From Streptomyces atroolivaceus (GTDB lineage: Bacteria; Actinomycetota; Actinomycetes; Streptomycetales; Streptomycetaceae): a stretch of 64,000 nt of DNA. Under the pieces are notes generated by a model, which searched no databases, was not told where the DNA came from, and saw nothing but the letters and a program-made list of their open reading frames with translations. Both the position numbers and the translations under genes were made by a program. The DNA lies in NCBI RefSeq assembly GCF_000717025.1, contig NZ_JNXG01000011.1:186001-250000 (forward strand), read 5' to 3'. This document shows, piece by piece, positions 31,455 through 38,586 of this stretch; the stretch's first letter is position 1, and the number at the start of each line of letters is the position of its first letter.

Positions 31455-32708
31455 TTGACCGACCACACGTACAACGCTTTCTTCGAACTGCACCACCGGC
31501 TGCCCCGGCAGAGCCCGGGCTCCGATGCCACGACGCGGCGACTGCTCGCCATGGCGGGCTCGCTGCCGGACCGTCCGCGCGTTCTGGACCTGGGCTGCGG
31601 CCCGGGCAGGGCATCCCTGCTGCTCGCCGCCGAGGCGGGCGCGGAGGTGACGGCGGTCGATCTGCACCAGCCGTTCCTCGACGAGCTCACCGAGGCCGCC
31701 GGGGCCCGAGGGCTCGGTGACCGGATCCGTACCGTCCGGGCGGACATGGCCGACCTCGTCGGGCCCGGCTTCGACGACGGGTCCTACGACCTGGTCTGGG
31801 CCGAGGGTTCGGCGTACATCATCGGGTTCGACACCGCGCTGCGGGACTGGCAGCGGCTGCTCGCCCCCGGCGGCACGATGGTGGTCACCGACTGCGTCTG
31901 GACCACGGGCTCCCCGTCGGCCGGTGCGCGCGCCTTCTGGGACCGGCAGGCCCCGCTGCGGCCCGTCGCGGAGAACACCGCGGCGGCCGTGGAGGCGGGC
32001 TGCCATGTCCTCGGCGTACTGGTACAGCCCGACAGCGACTGGGACGAGTACTACGTCCCGCTGGCCGACCGGGTCGCCGCGGCGGATCCGTCGGCTCCCG
32101 GCATGCCGGAGGCGCTCGCGGCCACCCGCGAGGAGCTTGAGGTGCGTCGCCGCCACGGGTCGGAGTACGGCTACGCCGGCTACGTGCTGCGCCCCTCCGA
32201 TCCCCGCTGGCGTACCCGCCCTGAGACGGCGGCCGACCGCGACGCGGTGCACGGGGTGGTGGCGGCCGCCTTCCCGACCCGGGCCGAAGCCGATCTGGTC
32301 GACGCCCTGCGCACGGACCCCGGCGCGTGGCTGCCCGGCCTGTCGTACGTGGCCGAGGCCCCGGACGGGTCCGTCGCGGCCCACGCCCTGCTGACCCGGT
32401 GCCTGGTCGGGAACGCCCCGGCGCTCGCACTGGCTCCGGTGGCCACCGCGCCGCACCACCAGCGGGCGGGCGCCGGGCGGGCGGTGGTCCGGGCGGTGCT
32501 GGATGCCGCACGGCTGCGCGGGGAGTCACTCGTCCTGGTGCTCGGTCATCCTGGGTACTACCCGGCCTTCGGGTTCGAACCGGCCTCGCGGTCCGGGATC
32601 AGGCCGGGCTTCGAGGTACCCGACGAGGCGATGATGGCGCTGGTCCTCGACGATTCCGTGCCGGTGCCCACGGGCGTGATCCGTTATCCGGCGGCCTTCG
32701 GAGTCTGA
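31455..32708 (+). CDS. SAM-dependent methyltransferase fused to a GNAT acetyltransferase
   Basis: The protein has 417 residues in two domains. Residues 1 to about 255 form a class I methyltransferase (VLDLGCGPGRASLLLA, then VTAVDLHQP). Residues about 262-417 form a GNAT N-acyltransferase starting RPETAADRDAVHG, with the acetyl-CoA loop PHHQRAGAGRAVVRAVL and a YYPAFGFEPA end typical of the YhbS group. TTG 31455 (TDHTYNAFF) is chosen with AAGGG upstream. An ATG at 31302 is possible, but the intervening sequence looks poorly coding. The two activities in one chain are unusual. Substrate unknown. Confidence 0.85.
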   Translation: MTDHTYNAFFELHHRLPRQSPGSDATTRRLLAMAGSLPDRPRVLDLGCGPGRASLLLAAEAGAEVTAVDLHQPFLDELTEAAGARGLGDRIRTVRADMADLVGPGFDDGSYDLVWAEGSAYIIGFDTALRDWQRLLAPGGTMVVTDCVWTTGSPSAGARAFWDRQAPLRPVAENTAAAVEAGCHVLGVLVQPDSDWDEYYVPLADRVAAADPSAPGMPEALAATREELEVRRRHGSEYGYAGYVLRPSDPRWRTRPETAADRDAVHGVVAAAFPTRAEADLVDALRTDPGAWLPGLSYVAEAPDGSVAAHALLTRCLVGNAPALALAPVATAPHHQRAGAGRAVVRAVLDAARLRGESLVLVLGHPGYYPAFGFEPASRSGIRPGFEVPDEAMMALVLDDSVPVPTGVIRYPAAFGV

Positions 32709-32714
32709 CGCGGT

Positions 32715-32754
32715 GTCCGTCCCGCCGCGCCTTCCAGGGCGGGGCGGGACGGAC
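32715..32754 (+). terminator. terminator after the methyltransferase-GNAT gene
   Basis: GTCCGTCCCGCC (32715-32726) pairs exactly with 32743-32754 across a 16-base loop that is itself GC-rich. It begins 6 bp after the stop. Confidence 0.8.
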
Positions 32755-32856
32755 ATGCCAGGACCCGAAGTGCGGACAAGCGGCTTTTGTACGGCAGACT
32801 TGACCGCACTCGAGGGGCCCGGCGCACGAGGCCGGGGACCAAAGCGAAGGATGGGT

Positions 32857-33450
32857 ATGCCGACCACACCAGCCACCGCGGCGCACAGCTCGTCGAACGG
32901 CACAGCAGACGCGATCATGCTCGAACTGGTCGACGAGAACGGCACCACCATCGGCACCGCGGAGAAGCTCGCCGCTCACCAGGCCCCCGGCCAGCTTCAC
33001 CGCGCGTTCTCCGTCTTCCTCTTCGACGAGCAGGGGCGGCTGCTGCTGCAGCGTCGTGCGCTCGGCAAGTACCACTCCCCCGGCGTGTGGTCGAACACCT
33101 GTTGTGGCCACCCGTATCCGGGAGAGGCGCCGTTCGCGGCGGCCGCCCGGCGTACGTACGAGGAGCTGGGGGTCTCGCCCTCACTGCTCGCCGCCGCCGG
33201 CACGGTCCGCTACAACCATCCCGACCCGGTCTCGGGCCTGGTGGAGCAGGAGTTCAACCACCTGTTCGTCGGGATGGTGCAGGAGCGCCTGCGGCCGGAC
33301 CAGGAAGAGGTCGGGGAGACGGCCTTCGTGACCTCGGGTGAGCTCGCGGAACGGCATGCCGCCGCGCCGTTCTCGGCGTGGTTCATGACCGTGCTGGACG
33401 CCGCGCGTCCCGCGATCAGGGAACTGACGGGGCCGTCCGCGGGCTGGTGA
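32857..33450 (+). CDS. idi: isopentenyl-diphosphate delta-isomerase, type 1
   Basis: This 197-residue Nudix-family isomerase has NTCCGHP holding the catalytic Cys, the Nudix-like helix AARRTYEELGV with its metal-binding Glu residues, and VEQEFNHLFVG. It interconverts isopentenyl and dimethylallyl diphosphate, balancing the building blocks for farnesyl diphosphate. ATG 32857 is 6 bp after GAAGG; ATG 32851 would leave no spacer. It is 11 kb from the hopanoid operon and on the other strand, but is the only precursor-pathway gene seen in this window apart from the prenyl synthase. Confidence 0.94.
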   Translation: MPTTPATAAHSSSNGTADAIMLELVDENGTTIGTAEKLAAHQAPGQLHRAFSVFLFDEQGRLLLQRRALGKYHSPGVWSNTCCGHPYPGEAPFAAAARRTYEELGVSPSLLAAAGTVRYNHPDPVSGLVEQEFNHLFVGMVQERLRPDQEEVGETAFVTSGELAERHAAAPFSAWFMTVLDAARPAIRELTGPSAGW

Positions 33451-33473
33451 GGCCACGCGCCGGGCAGAGGCGG

Positions 33474-33929
33474 TCAGAGCTGCGTCTTCAGTGGCAGCGC
33501 CGCCCAGATGATCTTTCCGCCGCCCGCGGTGTGCTCCACGTCGCAGGTGCCGCCTGCCTCGGCGGTGATCTCACGCACCAGGAGCAGCCCGCGTCCGCCG
33601 GTCTGCGCGTAGTCGGTGACCAGTGCCGTCGGGCGGTAGGGGTGGTTGTCCTCGACGGAGACCCTGATCCATTCCGCTCCGATGGCCACCTCCACCGCCA
33701 GCTCGGGCGAGAGGAGCGCGGCGTGCCGGACGGCGTTGGTGACCAGTTCGGACACGATCAGCAGCAGCCCCTGGAGGATGTCGTCCTCGACGGGCACACG
33801 CTGCCGGTCGAGCAGGTCGCGTACCGCGTGCCGGGCCTGCGGCACCGATACGTCGACAGCGGGGGCGGTGAAGCGCCACACGCCCTCGTACGGCACGGGA
33901 TGGGCCGGAACACTCCCACGGCTCTCCAT
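33474..33929 (-). CDS. RsbW-like ATP-binding (HATPase) regulatory protein
   Basis: This 151-residue GHKL ATPase-fold protein of the anti-sigma/serine kinase type has the N box LLIVSELVTNAVRHA and the G1 region VSVEDNHPY, with GGRGLLLVREI as G2. Streptomyces has dozens of such proteins, which act as anti-sigma factors or kinases of anti-anti-sigma factors. No sigma or antagonist gene is beside it, so the partner is unknown. ATG 33929 is chosen by length. Longer N-terminal readings are Arg/Ser-rich and doubtful. It is convergent with idi, 23 bp away. Confidence 0.85.
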   Translation of the reverse strand: MESRGSVPAHPVPYEGVWRFTAPAVDVSVPQARHAVRDLLDRQRVPVEDDILQGLLLIVSELVTNAVRHAALLSPELAVEVAIGAEWIRVSVEDNHPYRPTALVTDYAQTGGRGLLLVREITAEAGGTCDVEHTAGGGKIIWAALPLKTQL

Positions 33930-34076
33930 GGACCGCCACCCGCTCTCGACTCGCTGCCACTGACCATCGGGTAACGAGTGTCGGGAACAGGGTGGTCCGG
34001 ATCGCAGCCTTGACCACAAGTGGTCGCTTACAGGCGCAGATTGACCGAGCGGGTATGACAGCGTCAGGTGATTGGA

Positions 34077-34664
34077 CTACTTCTCACCTTCTTCGGGCGT
34101 CATCTGGTCCGTCACCAGACCGACGACCCGTCGTCCGCCCACACCGATCGCGATCAGTCCGAGCCCGTCGAACAGCAGGGCGAGGGAGAAGAAGAAGCCG
34201 AGCACGTAGAGACTGCTGTGGGGCCAGTCGAAGAGAACCAGCAGCCCCAGCAGGAGCCCGAACGCCCCTTGGAGCAGCGTCCAGCCGAACTGGGGCCCGC
34301 GGACGACGACGCTGCCGACCAGCCGGAACACTCCCCCGGTGAGGAAGAGCAACGCGGCGAACATCGTCAGCGCCTCGGCGGTGCCTTCCGGATGCCGGAT
34401 GACGACGACGCCGGCGGCGATGTTCAGCGCGGCGACCACGACGCCCAGCCAGAAGTAGGCGGTGCCACGGGCCTGGACCGCGTGGAGGAGGCCGACGAGT
34501 CCGCCGACGAGCAGCAGCCAGCCGAACAGGATCATCGAGGTGAGTGTGGCGACCCCGGTGTAGACGAGGCCGACGAGCCCCGCGACGACCAGCAGGACGC
34601 CGAGCAGCGCGAGCCCGCCGAAGCTCCGGTTCAGTCTCTTGCCCTCGGTCGTGGGTCCGGCCAT
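34077..34664 (-). CDS. HdeD/DUF308-family membrane protein
   Basis: This 195-residue protein has about six short hydrophobic helices (LALLGVLLVVAGLVGLVY, LFGWLLLVGGLVGLL, FWLGVVVAALNIAAGVVV, FAALLFLTGGVFRLVG, GAFGLLLGLLVLFDWP, LGFFFSLALLFDGLGLIAIG). The repeated Gly-rich pattern is that of the HdeD/DUF308 acid-resistance-associated family, whose biochemical role is unknown. ATG 34664 is used. The gene stands alone, divergent from the enoyl-CoA hydratase gene. Confidence 0.87.
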   Translation of the reverse strand: MAGPTTEGKRLNRSFGGLALLGVLLVVAGLVGLVYTGVATLTSMILFGWLLLVGGLVGLLHAVQARGTAYFWLGVVVAALNIAAGVVVIRHPEGTAEALTMFAALLFLTGGVFRLVGSVVVRGPQFGWTLLQGAFGLLLGLLVLFDWPHSSLYVLGFFFSLALLFDGLGLIAIGVGGRRVVGLVTDQMTPEEGEK

Positions 34665-34744
34665 CGACAGCTCCTCACGGCGCGTGTCCGCTCTGCGGCC
34701 CCTTCCTGATCATAGGTTCGGGCCCTGCGGATAGCATCCGGCGC

Positions 34745-35545
34745 ATGGATCCCAGGGAGCAGACGGCCCGGACCGATCCGCGGCTGGAGCACACGGTCGT
34801 GGACGGCATCGCCACCGTCGTCATCAGCAACCCCGCCAAGCGCAACGCCATGACCTCGGACATGTGGCGGGCGCTTCCCGTGCTCCTGGAGGAGCTGGCC
34901 GCCGACCCCGCCGTACGCGTCCTCGTGCTCACCGGCGCCGGTGACACCTTCTGCGCGGGTGCGGACATCGCCTCCCTGCTGGATCCGGACGGGTGGCCGC
35001 AGGACCTCACCGTGCAGGCCGAGGAGGCTCTGGCGGCCTTCCCCCGGCCGACGCTGGCCGCCGTCCGCGGGTTCTGTGTGGGCGGGGGCAGCCAGCTCGC
35101 GGCCGCGTGCGACCTGCGGTTCGCCGAGGAGGGTGCTTCCTTCGGTGTCACCCCGGCGAAGCTCGGGATCGTCTACCCCTCCTCGTCGACGCGTCGGCTG
35201 GTCGCGCTCGTCGGCCCGGCCACCACGAAGTTCCTGCTGTTCTCCGGGGAGCTGATCGGGACGGAACGGGCGCTGCGCACGGGGCTGGTGGACGAGGTGC
35301 TGCCGGAGGGCGGACTGGAGGACCGGGTACGTACGTTCGCACGGGTTCTGGCGTCGCGTTCGCAACTGACCCAGGCCGCGGCGAAGGAGTTCGCCGACGG
35401 GCGGCGGGACCGGGACGCGTACTGGTCGCGGCAGGCACGCGGCAGCGGCGACACCGCCGAGGGGGTCGCCGCCTTCCTGGAGCACCGCACTCCCCGCTTC
35501 GCCCGGACGACGGGGCGCTCCGGGCCCGCGCCTACGTCAGGATGA
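34745..35545 (+). CDS. enoyl-CoA hydratase/isomerase-family protein
   Basis: This 266-residue crotonase-fold protein has GAGDTFCAGADIASLL and VRGFCVGGGSQLAAACDLRFA, the two oxyanion-hole regions, then FGVTPAKLGIVYPSSSTRRL. It should hydrate or isomerise an enoyl-CoA; the exact substrate is unclear. In hydratases the two acids usually lie near 110 and 130; I cannot confirm both here. ATG 34745 has no ribosome site, but TAGCAT ends 7 bp upstream, so a leaderless mRNA is possible. The 3' end overlaps the convergent DJ-1-like gene by 14 bp. Confidence 0.88.
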   Translation: MDPREQTARTDPRLEHTVVDGIATVVISNPAKRNAMTSDMWRALPVLLEELAADPAVRVLVLTGAGDTFCAGADIASLLDPDGWPQDLTVQAEEALAAFPRPTLAAVRGFCVGGGSQLAAACDLRFAEEGASFGVTPAKLGIVYPSSSTRRLVALVGPATTKFLLFSGELIGTERALRTGLVDEVLPEGGLEDRVRTFARVLASRSQLTQAAAKEFADGRRDRDAYWSRQARGSGDTAEGVAAFLEHRTPRFARTTGRSGPAPTSG

Positions 35546-36167
35546 ACCGGCTCCTGGCCCGCCACTCCCCGACCATGGCCGCCGGGGCCTTCTCCGGCGA
35601 TCCGCAGTCGTAGGGCGGCTGGGGGTCGTACTCGGTGAGCAGCTGGACGGTCCTCGCGTGTTCGTCGCCCGCGATCCTGCCGAGCAGGGTGAGGCCCATG
35701 TCTATCCCGGCGGAGACACCGGCGGCGGTGACGTACTTGCCGTCGAAGACCACCCGCTCGCCTGTGGGCGCGGCTCCGAAGGTCTCCAGGACGTCGAGTG
35801 CGAGCCAGTGCGAGGTGGCACGCCGGCCGGTGAGCAGTCCGGCCGCGGCGAGCAGCAGGGAACCGGTGCACACCGAGGTCGTCCACGTGCTGGTGGCATC
35901 GACCGTCCGCAGCCAGCCGAGCAGGGCCTGGTTCTCCATCTGGTCGCTCTGCCCGGGACCTCCCGGCACGATCACCACGTCGGGGGCGGGTGTGTCGGCG
36001 AGTGTGCGGTCGGCGACGAGCGAGAGGCTGCCGCTGTCGTTGCGCACCGCCCCGGTCCGCTCGGCGACGAAGACGGGCTCGGCGCCGGGGGCCCGGCTGA
36101 GCATCTCGTACGGGCCCACGGCGTCGAGCGCGGTGAAGCGGTCGAAGAGGACGACGGCGATCTGCAT
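35532..36167 (-). CDS. DJ-1/PfpI-family protein
   Basis: This 211-residue glutamine-amidotransferase-like fold has VVIVPGGPGQS and the nucleophile elbow TTSVCTGSLLLAAAGLL with its Cys, followed by ATSHWLALDVL. Members are isonitrile hydratases, proteases, chaperones or glyoxalases; none of these is decided by motifs. ATG 36167 follows AAGGA. It lies just downstream of an AraC regulator whose N-terminal domain is of the same fold, and the two may be cotranscribed and respond to the same compound. Confidence 0.88.
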   Translation of the reverse strand: MQIAVVLFDRFTALDAVGPYEMLSRAPGAEPVFVAERTGAVRNDSGSLSLVADRTLADTPAPDVVIVPGGPGQSDQMENQALLGWLRTVDATSTWTTSVCTGSLLLAAAGLLTGRRATSHWLALDVLETFGAAPTGERVVFDGKYVTAAGVSAGIDMGLTLLGRIAGDEHARTVQLLTEYDPQPPYDCGSPEKAPAAMVGEWRARSRFILT

Positions 36168-36214
36168 GAGGTTCCTTCCGTTGCTGCGCTGTGGCCGGCG
36201 GGGCCGCCGTCCCA

Positions 36215-37171
36215 TCAGGCGGGCTGGGCGCGGAAGCGGCGCCGGTATTCGGCGGGCGCCGTTCCGAGGGCCTTGACGAAGGCGCGGCGCATCGCCTCCG
36301 GGGTGCCGTAACCGCTGGCACGGGAGATGCCGGTGACGCCGTCGTTCGTGTCCTCCAGAAGCCGTCGGGCCTGTTCCAGGCGTACGCGCTCGACGTACCT
36401 GCCGGGGGTCAGGCCCGTCTCGGCCTGGAAGGCGCGGGAGAAGTGGCGGGGAGAGAGTCCGGCTCGGGCCGCGAGTGCCTCCACCGAGAGGTCTGCGTCC
36501 GGATGCCCGGTGATCCAGTGCTGGACCTCGCGCAGGGGCTCGCGGACGGCGGTCTGCGCGGTGAGCTGGGCGCTGAACTGTGCCTGGTTGCCCGGCCGCC
36601 GCAGGAACACCACCAGGTGGCGGGCGACGGTGAGCGCCACTTCGCGCCCGTGTTCCTCCTCGACCAGGGCGAGCGCGAGGTCGATGCCGGCGGTGACGCC
36701 GGCCGACGTCGCCAGCCGCCCGTCGCGTACGAAGATCGGGTCCGGGTCCACGTGCACCGCCGGGTACATCCGGGCGAGCGTCTCGCAGACCGACCAGTGG
36801 GTGGTCACCCGGTGGCCGTCCAGCTGGCCCGCCTCGGCGAGGAGGAGGGCGCCGGTGCACACCGACACCAGCTGCCGGGCCCGTGGGGCGTGTGCCCGGA
36901 GCCAGCCGATCAGCTCCGGGTCCGGTGTCCTCGTTCCGGCGCCTCCCGGCACGAGGAGCAGATCGGGCGCCGGGGCGTCCGCGAGCGTCCCGTCGGGGAC
37001 AAGGGTGAGACCACTGGAGCAGCGGACCGGCGCGCCGTCCAGGGAGGCGGTGCGCAGGTCGTACGAGACGCCGGGGAAGCGGGACGCTCCGGCGAACACC
37101 TCCGCCGGGCCGCTCACATCGAGGCTCTGCACGCCCTGGAAGAGGACGACGAGCACGGATCGCTGCTTCAT
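36215..37171 (-). CDS. AraC-family regulator with N-terminal DJ-1/GATase-like domain
   Basis: This 318-residue GlxA-like regulator has an amidotransferase-type sensor domain at residues 1 to about 175 (LLLVPGGAG, QLVSVCTGALLLAEAG, HRVTTHWSVCETLA). An AraC double helix-turn-helix follows at about 215-310 (LSVEALAARAGLSPRHFSRAF, ISRASGYGTPEAMRRAF). It probably controls the DJ-1-like gene 47 bp downstream. ATG 37171 has AGGA 8 bp upstream; ATG 37180 is an alternative. The Cys of the sensor domain is kept, though most GlxA-type regulators use it for sensing rather than catalysis. Confidence 0.9.
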   Translation of the reverse strand: MKQRSVLVVLFQGVQSLDVSGPAEVFAGASRFPGVSYDLRTASLDGAPVRCSSGLTLVPDGTLADAPAPDLLLVPGGAGTRTPDPELIGWLRAHAPRARQLVSVCTGALLLAEAGQLDGHRVTTHWSVCETLARMYPAVHVDPDPIFVRDGRLATSAGVTAGIDLALALVEEEHGREVALTVARHLVVFLRRPGNQAQFSAQLTAQTAVREPLREVQHWITGHPDADLSVEALAARAGLSPRHFSRAFQAETGLTPGRYVERVRLEQARRLLEDTNDGVTGISRASGYGTPEAMRRAFVKALGTAPAEYRRRFRAQPA

Positions 37172-37279
37172 GTCCGCCATCCTGGGCGGACGGCCCGATG
37201 GCCGCAATGACGAGTTTCCCACCTTTCCTGCCATGCGCTCCTCGCGGCCCGTCGGCGTCCCACCGGGGTCTGGTCTACG

Positions 37280-37295
37280 TACCAACCAGTCGGTA
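37280..37295. promoter_or_regulatory. imperfect palindrome TACCAACCAGTCGGTA before the SCO6745-family gene
   Basis: Twelve of sixteen bases match the reverse complement. It lies 10 bp before the start codon at 37306. Sites of the form ACCnAC-n-GTnGGT are typical of TetR-family operators. The regulator is not encoded next door. Confidence 0.35.
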
Positions 37296-37305
37296 ACGTG
37301 CTGCC

Positions 37306-38169
37306 ATGAGTACTCTTCCGCCGCGTGCAGGACGCCGCTGCCACAACGCGCTCAACCCGCTGCACTCCTGTGTCTACTTCTCTCCCGACCTCGGCAAGGA
37401 GTTCGGGGAGCTCGGCGTCGACAACGACAGCCGGGTCTACTTCGCCGCGCGCGGCGCGGCCCTGGGCGCGACCGGCGCGGGCGCGGTCACCGCGACCTTC
37501 TACAACTTCAACCACGAGCTGGTGGCCCGCCACCTGCCCTCCGTGTGGTCGGACATCTCGCCGCAGGCGGCACTCGACGCACGCCTGAGGGCGGCCGACT
37601 CGACGCTGCGCCGGGTGCTCGGCGAGGAGACCATCACCTCCCCCGAGATGGCGGAGGCGGCCGGGCTCGCCCTGCGGGCCGCCGAGGCCTGCACCCGCCA
37701 CGCCCGTCCGCTGTACGCCGCGCACGCGGATCTGGACGTGCCGGAGCAGCCGCACCTGGCGTACTGGCACGCGGCGACGCTGCTGCGCGAACACCGCGGC
37801 GACGGGCACCTGGCCGCCCTGCTCGGGGCCGGTCTCGACCCCCTCGAGGCCCTGGTCAGCCACACCGCCACCGGCAAGGGCATGGCCCCTCGCTGGATCC
37901 TCGCCACCCGCGGCTGGCGTCGCGCGGACTGGGACGCGGCGGTGGAGCGGCTGCGCGACCGGGGCGTGCTGGACGGGGAGGGCGAGCTGACGGACGCGGG
38001 CACCGCGCTCAGGGCGGAACTGGAGGCGGCGACGGACCGTATGGACGCCGCGCCGTACGAGCACCTGGGCGCCGAGGGCGTGGAGCGGCTCACCGAACTG
38101 GGCCGCGGATTCCTGTTCGCGGCGGCCGCCGCCGGGGCGTTCCCCGAGGACCTGGTCGGCAAGGGCTGA
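37306..38169 (+). CDS. SCO6745-family protein
   Basis: This 287-residue, mostly helical protein matches the actinobacterial SCO6745 family. It has RRCHNALNPLHSCVYFSPD at the start, VTATFYNFNHELVARHLPSVW, a helix-turn-helix-like C-terminal part (WRRADWDAAVERLRDRGVLD) and LTELGRGFLFAA near the end. The function is unknown. The winged-helix-like end may bind DNA or protein. No signal or membrane helix is present. A likely TetR-type operator overlaps its promoter. A short gene follows 67 bp downstream, with its own excellent ribosome site. Confidence 0.87.
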   Translation: MSTLPPRAGRRCHNALNPLHSCVYFSPDLGKEFGELGVDNDSRVYFAARGAALGATGAGAVTATFYNFNHELVARHLPSVWSDISPQAALDARLRAADSTLRRVLGEETITSPEMAEAAGLALRAAEACTRHARPLYAAHADLDVPEQPHLAYWHAATLLREHRGDGHLAALLGAGLDPLEALVSHTATGKGMAPRWILATRGWRRADWDAAVERLRDRGVLDGEGELTDAGTALRAELEAATDRMDAAPYEHLGAEGVERLTELGRGFLFAAAAAGAFPEDLVGKG

Positions 38170-38236
38170 CTCCGCACACGTTTACGGCGCGCGGGACAGG
38201 CCAGGCGGTAGGCACACCCTACGAAGGAGGCACACC

Positions 38237-38368
38237 GTGTTCCGTGCGATAGCAAACGCCCTGAGTACCGTCGGATCGGCCGTGGCCACCGTGGTGACTC
38301 TGCCCTTCCGGCTCCTGGCAGGCCTTTTCGGCGGCGCGTCGCGCAGCGGCAGGACCCGGCGCGCGTAG
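38237..38368 (+). CDS. 43-residue LPFR/LFGG small protein
   Basis: GTG 38237 follows a near-perfect GAAGGAGG by 6-7 bases and opens a 43-codon frame ending at TAG 38366-38368. The peptide has an amphipathic or weakly hydrophobic helix (NALSTVGSAVATVVTLPFR), then LLAGLFGGASR and a basic tail SGRTRRA. Small streptomycete proteins with LPFR-LL--LFGG occur widely. Membrane surface association is plausible. A perfect 11-bp hairpin 8 bp after the stop supports an independent transcription unit. Function unknown. Confidence 0.75.
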   Translation: MFRAIANALSTVGSAVATVVTLPFRLLAGLFGGASRSGRTRRA

Positions 38369-38375
38369 GACCGTT

Positions 38376-38414
38376 CGTCCGGATCAGGCCCGCCGGCCCG
38401 GAGTGATCCGGACG
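38376..38414 (+). terminator. terminator after the 43-residue gene
   Basis: CGTCCGGATCA (38376-38386) pairs exactly with TGATCCGGACG (38404-38414). The 17-base loop contains its own GGCC pairs. Confidence 0.8.
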
Positions 38415-38454
38415 GGCGGCCGGTTCGAGAGGACGTCGGGGCCGTGATCGGCAC

Positions 38455-38473
38455 CGTGACCGACCAGGTCACG
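38455..38473. promoter_or_regulatory. inverted repeat CGTGACC-n5-GGTCACG upstream of tex
   Basis: Perfect 7-bp arms lie 114 bp before the tex start codon, in the expected promoter region. It is a possible operator; no regulator is indicated. Confidence 0.35.
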
Positions 38474-38586
38474 CGACACGGCCCCCGGCCACCCGGCACA
38501 ATGCAGGCGAAGGGGCCCACCCGGGTGTGGACCACCCCAGTGGCACAGCCAGCACAGCCAGTACGAGAAGGCGAGTCGGGAAAACC

